In this document: positions 35,616 to 44,364 of the stretch, one piece after another
How the letters are laid out: every line of letters begins with the position of its first letter
Position numbering within the stretch: position 1 is the stretch's first letter
Assembly: GCF_030362935.1 (NCBI RefSeq)
Contig: NZ_JAUCDY010000001.1
Span: 248,001 to 312,000, forward strand
DNA length: 64,000 nt
Origin: Thiopseudomonas acetoxidans
Lineage (GTDB): Bacteria; Pseudomonadota; Gammaproteobacteria; Pseudomonadales; Pseudomonadaceae
Direction: 5' to 3'
Position numbers and translations under genes: made by a program
The notes under the pieces: generated by a model
What the model saw: only the letters and a program-made list of their open reading frames with translations
Databases searched by the model: none
What the model was told of the DNA's origin: nothing

Positions 35616-37019
35616 TTAACGATCTTGTGGCCCAATAAAGGTGGTTGTCGATACGCGGTAAATGTTTTCGTCATCGACAGATTTGATGTTGAACTGAACC
35701 TTGTTGGGCCCTGAAGCTAGCTTTTCAAAGTCAGCAGATAAAGATACAGGGGTTGAGAATATTTCTCCAGCGGCCACTTCAACCATGTGTTTTCCTTCAA
35801 GACGCAGACCTTCAATGCCCGTGGCTTCTATAGCAAAGGTGTGTCCGTGTTGGTCTTTGTTAATCACGCGCAAGAGATAAACGTTTTCAATTCTGCCGTC
35901 AACGTTTTCACGATACGGGATGCGGTCTTTAATTACGTTTAGCTCAACCAGCGTGCGTGTTGCAATGGTGTAGGTGAGTAGGCTTATCATAAACAACAGC
36001 ACGGCGGCATAGCCGATAAGCCGTGGTCGAAGGAGCTTGGTTTTTGAGCCGGTCAGGTTGTGCTCAGTGGTGTAACTGATTAAGCCTTTTTCGTAGCCCA
36101 TTTTGCCCATGACTTCATCGCAAACATCAACGCAAGCAGCGCAGCTGATACAGGCGATTTGTAAACCATCACGTATATCGATTCCGGTAGGGCATACGTG
36201 TACGCAAAGATTACAGTCGATGCAGTCTCCCAAGCCTTGCGCTTGGTAGTCGGAGCCTTTCTTACGTGGGCCGCGCTTTTCACCACGACCCTCATTGTAA
36301 GAGACGATTAGGGTGTCTTTGTCGAACATTACGCTCTGAAAGCGAGAGTAGGGGCACATGTAAATACATACCTGTTCACGCATGAAGCCTGCAGCAAAAT
36401 AAGTCATAAAGGTGAATGCTGCGACCCAGAAATAAACAACCCCACTGGCTTGTCCGGTAATTAAATTTGAAAATAGTTCGCGGATAGGGCTGAAGTAACC
36501 CATGAAGGTAAAGGCAGTGACAAACGCGATTAGAATCCAAAGCGTGTGCTTGGCCGCGCGCCGTAAAAATTTCTCTACAGACATAGGCGCTTTTTCGAGA
36601 CGCATACGTTTGTTGCGGTCACCTTCGGTAATTTTTTCAACCCACATAAAAATCCAAGTCCAGGTCGTTTGTGGGCAGGCATAACCGCACCAGACACGAC
36701 CGGCAAACACGGTGATAAAAAAGAGACCAAAGGCACAAATAATTAGCAGCCAAGACAGCAGCATAAAATCTTGTGGCCAAAAAGTGGCACCAAAAACATA
36801 GAACTTGCGCTCTGGTAGGTTCCACCACACAGCTTGACGATCACCCCAGTTTAACCAGGCTGTTCCCAAAAAGAGTACAAACAATAAAACACCAAAAGAG
36901 ATCCGGATTGTACGAAACAGTCCAGTAAAAGACTTGGTGAAGATTTTTTTGCGCTTAGCATACAGCGCGCCAGAATCAGTGGAAGGGGTTACATTTTTTA
37001 CAGGTATTTGTTCGCTCAT
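35616..37019 (-). CDS. ccoG: cbb3 oxidase accessory protein CcoG (cupric reductase)
   Basis: A membrane iron-sulfur protein (467 residues) thought to reduce copper for oxidase assembly. Five membrane segments are visible, plus two [4Fe-4S] motifs: CIDCNLCVHVCPTGIDIRDG and CISCAACVDVCDEVMGKMG (about residues 260-310). VWCGYACPQTTWTW is a further Cys-containing family signature. The C-terminal FixG immunoglobulin-like domain follows the last membrane segment. First gene of ccoGHIS, with its own upstream gap of 377 bases. Confidence 0.94.
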   Translation of the reverse strand: MSEQIPVKNVTPSTDSGALYAKRKKIFTKSFTGLFRTIRISFGVLLFVLFLGTAWLNWGDRQAVWWNLPERKFYVFGATFWPQDFMLLSWLLIICAFGLFFITVFAGRVWCGYACPQTTWTWIFMWVEKITEGDRNKRMRLEKAPMSVEKFLRRAAKHTLWILIAFVTAFTFMGYFSPIRELFSNLITGQASGVVYFWVAAFTFMTYFAAGFMREQVCIYMCPYSRFQSVMFDKDTLIVSYNEGRGEKRGPRKKGSDYQAQGLGDCIDCNLCVHVCPTGIDIRDGLQIACISCAACVDVCDEVMGKMGYEKGLISYTTEHNLTGSKTKLLRPRLIGYAAVLLFMISLLTYTIATRTLVELNVIKDRIPYRENVDGRIENVYLLRVINKDQHGHTFAIEATGIEGLRLEGKHMVEVAAGEIFSTPVSLSADFEKLASGPNKVQFNIKSVDDENIYRVSTTTFIGPQDR

Positions 37020-37344
37020 TAGGTTGTTCCATGGCAGTTAATGGATTTTCCCAGCTTTAAGCTGGTTAGCCCAAATAGTGCTGGCTGAAGCTATGGTACA
37101 CTGCTTTAGTCGTAGTTTCGTGAGGTGCGACACTAGGCCACTTTACCAGTTAACAGGATTGTGTGAAGTGGTTGAAAGAATGCGGTACGTGCAAAAGTTT
37201 CTTTAAACACTGCATTAGTGCTGCTAAAACTGCTTTGTGCACATCTTAACATTTTACGGATTGTGAATTCTAAGCTTTCTAACCTTTTTGTTTTTGATAT
37301 GCCTCAAGCTTGCTGTTTAATCTGGAGTAAATTTTCTTAGTGTA
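37020..37344. other. Intergenic region between ccoP and ccoG
   Basis: This stretch should carry the ccoG promoter on the minus strand. I see no Anr box in it and no clear -10/-35 pair. A short palindrome CCAGCTTTAAGCTGG at about 37049-37063 lies near the ccoG start. No coding frame is convincing. Confidence 0.4.
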
Positions 37345-37374
37345 ATAAAAAAGGGCCAGCGATTGGCTGGCCCC
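37345..37374 (-). terminator. Terminator of ccoNOQP
   Basis: On the minus strand GGGCCAGC pairs with GCTGGCCC (37366-37373 with 37353-37360, 5-base loop) and is followed by T6, just beyond the ccoP stop. Confidence 0.88.
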
Positions 37375-37396
37375 TTAGGTTGCTTGGTGTGAACTA

Positions 37397-38308
37397 TTAG
37401 TTGGTTAGTCCATACACATAAGCAGCTAGAATGTGCACCTTCTCTTCGCCTAAGAACTCAGCTTGAGCAGGCATCACACCTGTACGACCGTTACGAACTG
37501 TGTTTTCGATTTGCGACAAGCTCGTACCCCAAATCCAACCAGCAGGGCTGGTTAAGTCAGGTGAACCTAGCATCGCCATGCCTTTACCTTCTGGGCCGTG
37601 ACAGGCTAGACAGGTAGTTGCATAGACTTTCTTGCCGTTTTCCAGATCAGCGCTTGTACCTTCAGGCGCTTTAAGGCCGGCCATCTCGTGGCGCACATAA
37701 GCGGAAACGTCTTTAACGCCGTCTTCACCAATGATTGCGCCCCAAGCAGGCATTACACCTGTACGACCGTGCAGGATACTCTTTTGAATAGTCTCTGCAT
37801 CACCGCCCCAACGCCAGTCTTTGTCAGCTAGGTTTGGAAAGCCAGGGGAACCCTTAGCGTCCGAACCATGACAAATAGCACAATGGTTAGCAAATAAGCG
37901 TGAGCCGATATCAATTGCTGCTGGATCTTTAGCAACATCTGCGATGCTCATTGCTTTGTATTTTGCAAAGATTGGACCGTATTTTTCGTCAGCCTTTGCG
38001 ACTTCGCGTTCCCACTGCTTTGCAGAGGTCCAGCCGTCTTCGTAGCCTGGCAAAATACCCTTGTAGTTACCCATACCAGGGTAAAGGATGAGATAGCCGA
38101 CTGCGAATACAATAGTGCCCATGTAAAGTAAGAACCACCAGCGTGGTAACGGGTTGTCATACTCGCGAATGCCGTCCCAGCTGTTTTCCATTGCTTCTTC
38201 GGCAATATCAGCACGTTGGCCTTTTGCCGTTGACAGTACTAACCACACTAAACCGATAATGGTCATCGTGGTGAGTAATATAACGTACCAACTCCAGAAT
38301 GATGTCAT
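37397..38308 (-). CDS. ccoP: cbb3 cytochrome c oxidase diheme subunit CcoP
   Basis: A membrane-anchored subunit (303 residues) that passes electrons to CcoO. It has two N-terminal hydrophobic segments (WYVILLTTMTIIGLVWLV and LLYMGTIVFAVGYLILY) and two c-type haem sites, CAICHG (about residue 140) and CLACHG (about residue 227). The motif YDNPLPRWW marks the FixP family. It overlaps ccoQ by four bases. Confidence 0.96.
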   Translation of the reverse strand: MTSFWSWYVILLTTMTIIGLVWLVLSTAKGQRADIAEEAMENSWDGIREYDNPLPRWWFLLYMGTIVFAVGYLILYPGMGNYKGILPGYEDGWTSAKQWEREVAKADEKYGPIFAKYKAMSIADVAKDPAAIDIGSRLFANHCAICHGSDAKGSPGFPNLADKDWRWGGDAETIQKSILHGRTGVMPAWGAIIGEDGVKDVSAYVRHEMAGLKAPEGTSADLENGKKVYATTCLACHGPEGKGMAMLGSPDLTSPAGWIWGTSLSQIENTVRNGRTGVMPAQAEFLGEEKVHILAAYVYGLTN

Positions 38309-38496
38309 TGGTGTGTACTCCTAGATGAGTTTTGGTCATTACGGGTATCAGTCGGTAAGCTTTCTTCGCCGAAGGGCAGCATGGCTGCTTCATCGAAACT
38401 TTTTTTACGCTTACTGCTGTATGCCCAGAATACGAGGCACACAAATGCGATAAGAATCATCGCTGTGCCTATACCGCGTATTGTACCTATGTCCAT
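38305..38496 (-). CDS. ccoQ: cbb3 oxidase small subunit CcoQ
   Basis: A 63-residue single-span subunit that stabilises the complex. The membrane segment is MILIAFVCLVFWAY (about residues 13-26), followed by the basic SSKRKKSFDEAAMLPF typical of CcoQ. It lies between ccoO and ccoP. Confidence 0.94.
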   Translation of the reverse strand: MDIGTIRGIGTAMILIAFVCLVFWAYSSKRKKSFDEAAMLPFGEESLPTDTRNDQNSSRSTHQ

Positions 38497-38501
38497 TATG
38501 A

Positions 38502-39113
38502 TTACCGTTTGTTCTTGATTGCTGTACCTAACACCTGCAGGTAAGCAACAATCGCGTCCATTTCGGTTTTGCCTTTTACAGCTGCTACCGCACCGCTTAA
38601 GTCTTCATCTGTGTAAGGAACACCGAGAGTTTTCAAAGCTTTCATTTTAGCAACAGTGTGTTTACCGCTTAGCTTGTTTTGTGCAAGCCAGGGGTATGAA
38701 GGCATTTTTGACTCAGGTACCACGTTACGTGGATTGAACAAGTGAGCTTTGTGCCAGTCATCAGAATAGCGGCCGCCAACGCGATGCAAGTCTGGACCAG
38801 TACGCTTTGAACCCCATAGGAATGGGTGATCGTAAACAAACTCGCCTGCTACTGAGTAGTGACCATAACGCTCAGTCTCTGCACGGAATGGACGTACCAT
38901 CTGTGAGTGACAGCCAACACAACCTTCGCGAATATAAATATCACGACCTTCTAGCTGTAGTGCGGTATAAGGCTTGAGACCCTCTACCGGCTCATTAACT
39001 ACATCTTGGAAAAGGATGGGTACGATTTGCGTTAAGCCGCCAATGCTGACGACTAAAATCATGAGCAATGCCATTAAGGCAATGTTCTTTTCAACTGTAT
39101 CGTGCTTAATCAT
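38502..39113 (-). CDS. ccoO: cbb3 oxidase monoheme cytochrome c subunit CcoO
   Basis: A 203-residue membrane-anchored cytochrome with an N-terminal transmembrane helix (ALMALLMILVVSIGGLTQIV), the haem site CVGCHSQMVRPF (about residue 60) and the axial Met region ESKMPSYPWL. It passes electrons from CcoP to CcoN. Its start coincides with the last base of the ccoN stop. Confidence 0.96.
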   Translation of the reverse strand: MIKHDTVEKNIALMALLMILVVSIGGLTQIVPILFQDVVNEPVEGLKPYTALQLEGRDIYIREGCVGCHSQMVRPFRAETERYGHYSVAGEFVYDHPFLWGSKRTGPDLHRVGGRYSDDWHKAHLFNPRNVVPESKMPSYPWLAQNKLSGKHTVAKMKALKTLGVPYTDEDLSGAVAAVKGKTEMDAIVAYLQVLGTAIKNKR

Positions 39114-40561
39114 TAGTGAGCTCCTTCAACCGTAAAACGGTTTGCAGCAGCAGCTTCAGCAGGATCCGCGCTGCGGATTGTTTTCCAGACGTTCCAGGCC
39201 ATTAGCAGCATACCAACGAAGAAGATAGTTCCACCAATTAGGCGTACCACAAAACCTGGATGACTTAACTCAATAGCCTCTTGGAAGGTATAAGTCAGTG
39301 TGCCGTCATCGTTAATGGCGCGCCACATTAAACCTTGCGCAAGACCATTGATCCAGAGCGAGGCAATGTAAAGAACAGTACCGATAGTCGACAGCCAGAA
39401 GTGGGTGTTGATCAGGCTAACGCTATACATTTGCTCGCGGCCAAAGAGGCGCGGAATTAAATGGTACAGAGAGCCAATGGATACCATGGCAACCCAACCT
39501 AAAGCACCAGCGTGTACGTGGCCAACGGTCCAGTCGGTGTAGTGAGACAGTGCGTTAACTGTCTTAATGGACATCATTGGGCCCTCAAAAGTTGACATGC
39601 CGTAGAATGCTAGGGATACCACCAAGAAGCGCAAGATTGGGTCGCTGCGCAGCTTATGCCATGCACCTGAAAGGGTCATCATACCGTTAATCATACCACC
39701 CCATGATGGAGCCAGCAGAATCAAGGACATGATCATACCTAGGGATTGTGCCCAGTCAGGTAGAGCTGTGTAGTGCAAGTGGTGCGGGCCTGCCCAGATG
39801 TAGGTACAGATTAATGCCCAGAAGTGCACAATAGACAAGCGGTAGGAGTAGATTGGACGCTCAGCTTGCTTAGGTACGAAGTAGTACATCATGCCTAGGA
39901 AGCCAGCGGTCAGGAAGAAACCTACAGCGTTGTGACCGTACCACCACTGAACTAGAGCGTCAGTAGCGCCGGAATAAGCGGAGTAAGACTTCAGGAGAGC
40001 GCCGCTGATTACAGGGATTTCCATGCTGTTAACGATGTGCAGCATAGCAATCGTTAGGATGAAAGCGCCGTAGAACCAGTTGCCCACATAAATGTGCTTA
40101 GCCTTACGCTTGGCTACTGTACCGAAGAATACAATGGCGAAGCTTACCCAGGTAACAGCGATCAGAATGTCAATCGGCCACTCAAGCTCAGCGTACTCTT
40201 TAGAAGTAGTGAAGCCTAGTGGTAGGCTGATTGCTGCACATAGGATAACTAGCTGCCAGCCCCAGAAGGTGAAGGCGGCCAATTTAGGCGCAAAAAGTGG
40301 AGTTTGGCAGGTACGTTGCACAGAGTAGTAGCACGTTGCAAACAGCGCGCAACCACCAAATGCAAAAATAACTGCGTTGGTGTGTAATGGACGCAGACGA
40401 CCATAGGTTGTCCACGGTAGATCCATGTTAAGTTCAGGCCAAACCAGCTGGGCAGCAATCAGAACGCCTACTAGCATTCCGACAATCCCCCAGACCACCG
40501 TCATGATGGCAAACTGGCGAACCACCTTATAGTTATAGGCGGAACTCGTTGTCGTATTCAT
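39113..40561 (-). CDS. ccoN: cbb3 cytochrome c oxidase catalytic subunit CcoN
   Basis: The haem-copper subunit (482 residues) of the high-affinity oxidase used at low oxygen. About twelve membrane segments are seen, and family blocks include RLRPLHTNAVIFAFGGCALF, WWYGHNAVGFFLTAGFLGMM, WAGPHHLHYTALPDWAQSLG and DWTVGHVHAGALGW, which contain the conserved His ligands. MNTTTSSAYNYKVVRQFAIM marks the start at 40561; an upstream ATG at 40576 would add five residues. An Anr box lies about 110 bases upstream. Confidence 0.96.
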   Translation of the reverse strand: MNTTTSSAYNYKVVRQFAIMTVVWGIVGMLVGVLIAAQLVWPELNMDLPWTTYGRLRPLHTNAVIFAFGGCALFATCYYSVQRTCQTPLFAPKLAAFTFWGWQLVILCAAISLPLGFTTSKEYAELEWPIDILIAVTWVSFAIVFFGTVAKRKAKHIYVGNWFYGAFILTIAMLHIVNSMEIPVISGALLKSYSAYSGATDALVQWWYGHNAVGFFLTAGFLGMMYYFVPKQAERPIYSYRLSIVHFWALICTYIWAGPHHLHYTALPDWAQSLGMIMSLILLAPSWGGMINGMMTLSGAWHKLRSDPILRFLVVSLAFYGMSTFEGPMMSIKTVNALSHYTDWTVGHVHAGALGWVAMVSIGSLYHLIPRLFGREQMYSVSLINTHFWLSTIGTVLYIASLWINGLAQGLMWRAINDDGTLTYTFQEAIELSHPGFVVRLIGGTIFFVGMLLMAWNVWKTIRSADPAEAAAANRFTVEGAH

Positions 40562-41034
40562 ATTGAGGTTTTCCATCCGTTTATTAGGGCAGATAATTAG
40601 TGAATCACTTCAGGATGAAATGTTCACTATTGTCACAAAAAAATTGTGTCTAAACATGATGCAGTGAGTATTGATAAGGGTCAATAGCGCAAGACTTTAA
40701 TTGCTTTTTTTGCGGTTTGGGCGCAAAGCCCGATGCTAGAGGTCTTTAGCAAGAGTTTCCAAAGTGTGCGGTGGGGCACGAAATGGGCTGTCATTGCTAT
40801 CTGTTAGCTTGCTTTTTTAGCAATTTTGATGCCAGCGTTGGCGGTCTCATTTTTGATTATTATCGTCACAGGCATAATCATGCTCAGTAAATTATAATTG
40901 GTAGTCTAGCTAAAAGAAACCATCAAAGCGGGATAAGTTTTTTGCATAATGGCTGGACTATCAAATAGTATTCTGGCAGCGGTCGGCTTTGGTGTTGTTT
41001 TGGGCGATTAGTGTGCGTGTATTGGGTAATGATT
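40562..41034. other. Divergent promoter region between ccoN and the dehydrogenase gene
   Basis: No gene is seen. Besides the Anr box (40671-40684) for the leftward cco operon, the right half holds a possible rightward promoter, TTGCAT (40942-40947), 18 bases, TAGTAT (40966-40971). A TATAAT at 40893-40898 lacks a good -35. These rightward elements are tentative. Confidence 0.4.
40671..40684 (-). promoter_or_regulatory. Anr box of the ccoNOQP promoter
   Basis: The minus strand reads TTGACCCTTATCAA, one base from the symmetric FNR/Anr consensus. Its centre is about 117 bases upstream of the ccoN start. A CACAAT at 40643-40648 stands where a class II -10 element would be expected. This fits oxygen-dependent control by the anr product encoded nearby. 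Confidence 0.82.
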
Positions 41035-41904
41035 ATGGAACAAGTTGCATTTATTGGGCTGGGTAATATGGGTTTCCCCATGGCTGGTCATTTAGCAAAT
41101 CGTGGTTATGAGGTTGTTGTGTATAACAGAACCACGTGTGTTGCGCAGCGCTGGGTTAAAGAGTATGGCGGTACGTATAAGCTGACTCCGGCTGCAGCAG
41201 CGGCAGAGGCTGATTTGGTCATTACATGCGTGGGTAATGATGAGGACTTGCACGCTGTGCTGCAGGGTGGTGACGGAGTGTTTAGCGCAATGAGGGCTGG
41301 CAGTGTTTTGGTCGATCACACAACGGCTTCAGCGCAAAAAGCGCGTGAGCTGGCAGAGTTTGCTGCAATAAAAGGGTGTGGGTTTCTTGATGCGCCTGTT
41401 TCTGGTGGGCAGTTGGGCGCGGAGCAAGGTGCTTTGACTATTATGGTGGGTGGCGAGGCTGGTGTATTTAAACAGGTTGAGTCCATGCTGTCTTGCTACG
41501 CAAAAACTATACGCCTGATGGGGCCGGTAGGTGCTGGGCAGTTAACGAAAATGGTTAATCAGATCTGTGTTGCAGGTTTGTTACAGAGTTTGGCTGAGGG
41601 GCTGCACTTTGCTGAGCAGGCTGGCTTAGATGTTGAGGCTGTAATGCAGGTTGTAAGTCAGGGAGCTGCTAGTTCTTGGCAGATGCAGAATCGCTACCAA
41701 ACGATGCTTGATGGGAAGTTTGATTTTGGTTTTGCGGTTAAGTGGATGCGCAAAGATTTACGTTATGTGTTGGATGAGGCTAGAAAGCAGGGGGCGCAAC
41801 TTCCAGTAACGGCTTTAGTAGATCAGTTTTACGCAGATGTTGAGACAATGGGCGGTGCGGACTGGGATACATCGAGTTTAATCCAGCGTTTAAGGTGTCG
41901 TTAA
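41035..41904 (+). CDS. NAD(P)-dependent beta-hydroxyacid dehydrogenase family protein
   Basis: A 289-residue member of the 3-hydroxyisobutyrate / tartronate semialdehyde / GLYR dehydrogenase family. The Rossmann motif is FIGLGNMGFPMAGHLA (residues 5-20), the substrate-binding motif DAPVSGGQLGAEQGALTIMV (about 119-138) and the catalytic Lys region GAGQLTKMVNQ (about 168). The physiological substrate cannot be told from sequence. The ATG at 41035 is preferred; ATG 41029 and an open frame to 41011 are alternatives. Its stop overlaps the start of the next gene by one base. Confidence 0.88.
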   Translation: MEQVAFIGLGNMGFPMAGHLANRGYEVVVYNRTTCVAQRWVKEYGGTYKLTPAAAAAEADLVITCVGNDEDLHAVLQGGDGVFSAMRAGSVLVDHTTASAQKARELAEFAAIKGCGFLDAPVSGGQLGAEQGALTIMVGGEAGVFKQVESMLSCYAKTIRLMGPVGAGQLTKMVNQICVAGLLQSLAEGLHFAEQAGLDVEAVMQVVSQGAASSWQMQNRYQTMLDGKFDFGFAVKWMRKDLRYVLDEARKQGAQLPVTALVDQFYADVETMGGADWDTSSLIQRLRCR

Positions 41905-42155
41905 TGGAGTGTCGACCAGGTTGTGGAGCATGTTGCATAGCGCCCTCAATACAGACTGCGATGCCAGGCATGCCGCATGGGAAAGCAGCAGGTGAACGCT
42001 GTGCTCATTTAGATGAGAATGATCTGTGCCGGCTTTTTGGGCAGTTGACACGGCCACGTTTTTGCCAAGAGTTTAGTGCTCAAGAGTATGTGTGCGGTAG
42101 CAGTAAGGAAGAGGCGATGCAGCTGATAGCGCTGCTTGAAGTGCAAACCTGTTAA
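41904..42155 (+). CDS. YkgJ-family cysteine cluster protein
   Basis: A small protein of 83 residues with the pattern CRPGCGACC near the N-terminus, then CAHL, CRLF, FCQEF and VCGSS, eight or so Cys that should bind a metal or iron-sulfur cluster. The family (CxxCxxCC) is of unknown function. The start MECRPGCGACC at 41904 overlaps the preceding stop (TAATG), so the two genes are translationally coupled. It is followed by a strong terminator. Confidence 0.85.
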   Translation: MECRPGCGACCIAPSIQTAMPGMPHGKAAGERCAHLDENDLCRLFGQLTRPRFCQEFSAQEYVCGSSKEEAMQLIALLEVQTC

Positions 42156-42167
42156 GGTTAAAGAATT

Positions 42168-42195
42168 AAAAAAGCTGCCTTGAGGCAGCTTTTTT
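42168..42195. terminator. Bidirectional terminator between ykgJ-like gene and gltA
   Basis: A6-GCTGCC pairs with GGCAGC-T6 around a TTGA loop (42168-42179 with 42184-42195), between converging genes. Confidence 0.92.
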
Positions 42196-42207
42196 ATGTT
42201 CAGCCGA

Positions 42208-43494
42208 TTAACGCTTGTCGATAGGCGTGTAATCACGCTGCGTGTAGCCAGTGTATAGCTGGCGCGGGCGGTTGATTTTGTGTGGCTCTGCCAGCATTTC
42301 CAGCCAATGTGAAATCCAGCCGGCGGTGCGCGACATAGCAAAAATTACTGTAAACATACTGGTTGGAATACCAATAGCTTTCAGAATAATGCCTGAGTAG
42401 AAGTCCACGTTAGGATAGAGGTTACGCTCTTTGAAGTATGGGTCGTTCAGTGCGTACTCTTCTAGTTTCATTGCTAGGTCTAGCTGTGGATCGTTGATGC
42501 CTAGCTCTGACAGTACTTCGTCACAAGTCTGTTTCATCACTTGTGCGCGTGGGTCAAAGTTCTTGTACACGCGGTGACCAAAGCCCATTAGCTTGAATGG
42601 ATCGTTTTTGTCTTTCGCTTTAGCAATAAACTTGTCTATGTTAGAGGCGTCACCAATTTCATCGAGCATCAGCAGTACAGCTTCGTTGGCGCCACCGTGT
42701 GCTGGCCCCCAGAGGGCAGCAATACCTGCAGCGATACAGGCGAATGGGTTGGCACCCGTTGAGCCGGTTAGGCGTACGGTAGAGGTTGAGGCGTTTTGTT
42801 CATGGTCGGCATGGAGAATGAAAATACGCTCCATGGCGCGTGCCAACACAGGATTGATAGGTTTAATTTCTGCAGGGGTGTTAAACATCATGTGCAAGAA
42901 GTTCTCGGCGTAGCTGAGATCGTTGCGTGGATACATGATGGGTTGGCCTACTGAGTATTTGTATGCCATTGCTGCAATGGTTGGCATCTTGGAGATTAGG
43001 CGATGCGCAGAAATTTCACGGTGTTTTGGATTATCGTTATCCAAGGAATCGTAGTAAAACGCTGATAAAGCACCAACGATACCGCAAAGAACAGCCATTG
43101 GGTGGGCGTCGCGACGGAAGCCGTTTAGGAATGACTTAAGCTGCTCGTTCACCATGGTGTGGCTCATGATGGTGTTAACAAACTCATCTTTTTGAGCTTT
43201 GTTTGGCAGCTCACCATGAATCAGCAGGTAGCAGGTTTCCAGGTAATCTGATTTAGCTGCTAGCTCTTCGATTGGGTAGCCACGGTGTAAAAGAATACCC
43301 TTATCGCCGTCAATATAAGTGATTTTTGATTCGCATGAGGCGGTAGACATAAAGCCAGGGTCATAAGTGAAATAACCGCTCGCAATCAGGCTACGTACAT
43401 CAATAACATCAGGGCCTAGTGTGCCCGATAAAACAGGAAATTCGATGGGGGCTGCGCCCTCTTCGATGATCAACTGCGATTTTTTGTCAGCCAT
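42208..43494 (-). CDS. gltA: Citrate synthase
   Basis: Condenses oxaloacetate and acetyl-CoA, entry to the TCA cycle. The 428-residue protein is of the hexameric, NADH-sensitive type of Gram-negative bacteria by length and by the N-terminal beta domain (SCESKITYIDGDKGILLHRG). Catalytic regions are HADHEQNASTSTVRLTGS (about residue 228), LWGPAHGGANEAVL and MGFGHRVYKNFDPRA (about residue 305). It is divergent from sdhC and has a strong sigma-70 promoter upstream. Confidence 0.96.
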   Translation of the reverse strand: MADKKSQLIIEEGAAPIEFPVLSGTLGPDVIDVRSLIASGYFTYDPGFMSTASCESKITYIDGDKGILLHRGYPIEELAAKSDYLETCYLLIHGELPNKAQKDEFVNTIMSHTMVNEQLKSFLNGFRRDAHPMAVLCGIVGALSAFYYDSLDNDNPKHREISAHRLISKMPTIAAMAYKYSVGQPIMYPRNDLSYAENFLHMMFNTPAEIKPINPVLARAMERIFILHADHEQNASTSTVRLTGSTGANPFACIAAGIAALWGPAHGGANEAVLLMLDEIGDASNIDKFIAKAKDKNDPFKLMGFGHRVYKNFDPRAQVMKQTCDEVLSELGINDPQLDLAMKLEEYALNDPYFKERNLYPNVDFYSGIILKAIGIPTSMFTVIFAMSRTAGWISHWLEMLAEPHKINRPRQLYTGYTQRDYTPIDKR

Positions 43495-43548
43495 TTTGGC
43501 CTCCTAGTTTTGCTTGAAATCATCACGGCCCATTTTTGGACCCGCAAC

Positions 43549-43576
43549 ATAATAGTAAGATGGGTGTGAATGTCAA
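43549..43576 (-). promoter_or_regulatory. Sigma-70 promoter of gltA
   Basis: On the minus strand a consensus -35 TTGACA (43571-43576) is followed after 16 bases by TATTAT (43549-43554), about 55 bases before the gltA start. The spacing is one below the optimum of 17. Confidence 0.75.
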
Positions 43577-43715
43577 TTTGTTAATAGCCACTTGCTTCTA
43601 TTTTAAAAATGGCTCTGTGAGACATTCGGATGCGAAACTTGCAGTTCTTGCAGTTACAGATAATGGCTTAGTTTGTCAAAGAGAGGCAATGCGCTTTTAG
43701 GCGAATGTTTATGCA

Positions 43716-43745
43716 TTGTCATTGGGGGTGATTTTACACTATACT
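43716..43745 (+). promoter_or_regulatory. Candidate promoter of the sdh-suc operon
   Basis: TTGTCA (43716-43721), 18 bases, TATACT (43740-43745). The stem-loop at 43758-43783 begins a few bases after the expected transcription start. Confidence 0.6.
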
Positions 43746-43898
43746 CGATAGCTGATTGGCAGCTGGCATATGCCTAGCTTGCCGATTACCACTATGATGG
43801 TGACGAGCGCCTAATTAGGAGGTTTTTGAATAAGAAGGTAAAAAGACCCAAGTTAATTGAGATAGCGTGCAAATAGTATTGGTGTTCGCTGGATTTGA

Positions 43899-43912
43899 TT
43901 GATGTAAGTCAA
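43899..43912 (+). promoter_or_regulatory. Anr-like box in the sdhC leader
   Basis: TTGATGTAAGTCAA has the FNR/Anr architecture (TTGAT, four bases, GTCAA). It lies about 78 bases before the sdhC start and about 150 bases after the predicted promoter, so it could act as a repressor block or serve a second promoter; no good -10 element follows at class II distance. Confidence 0.6.
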
Positions 43913-43989
43913 TTTTGTCGATTATTCAGAAGTTTCTTAGGTGTTTTTCCTACAACCAGCCCTTTGGGCTCTCTAAGTGTGATGACGCC

Positions 43990-44364
43990 GTGAATAGCCA
44001 ACGACCTGTAAACCTAGATCTTAGGACAATAAAATTACCCATCACTGCATATTCTTCTATTCTGCATAGAATTTCAGGTGCGATCCTGTTTTTTGGACTT
44101 ATCGTACTTATGTACGGACTGGATAAGTCCTTAACTTCAGAGCAGGGTTTTGCCGAAGTTAAGCAGATTATGACTAATCCGTTAGTTAAGTTTGTAGTAT
44201 GGGGACTCCTCTCTGCACTCCTATACCATTTGGTGGCTGGAATACGTCACTTAATAATGGATTTAGGTATTGGTGGAGAGCTGGAAGCTGCAAAGCTCGG
44301 CGCTAAAGCCGTGCTAGTGATTTCAGCCGTACTGACGCTTATAGTAGGAGTATGGATATGGTAA
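43990..44364 (+). CDS. sdhC: Succinate dehydrogenase cytochrome b556 subunit
   Basis: A membrane anchor of complex II with haem b ligand. The protein has 124 residues and begins MNSQRPVNLDLRTIKLPITA from a GTG at 43990. SILHRISGAILFFG contains the quinone-site Ser and Arg, HLVAGIRHLIMDLG contains the haem His, and three membrane segments are seen. The longer frame from 43915 is not like the family. It overlaps sdhD by seven bases. Confidence 0.94.
   Translation: MNSQRPVNLDLRTIKLPITAYSSILHRISGAILFFGLIVLMYGLDKSLTSEQGFAEVKQIMTNPLVKFVVWGLLSALLYHLVAGIRHLIMDLGIGGELEAAKLGAKAVLVISAVLTLIVGVWIW

Larger units (their letters stand above)
43577..43989. other. gltA-sdhC divergent region and sdhC leader
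   Basis: A non-coding stretch holding the sdh promoter (43716-43745), an imperfect stem-loop at the predicted 5' end of the transcript (43758-43783, containing the palindrome GGCATATGCC), and an Anr-like box (43899-43912). The predicted sdhC leader is about 235 bases long. An open frame from 43915 joined to sdhC gives an N-terminal extension not found in the family. Confidence 0.5.

Noticed and set aside
43915..43989. N-terminal extension of sdhC from a TTG
   Set aside because: The family begins at the GTG at 43990, and the extra 25 residues are not like any SdhC.
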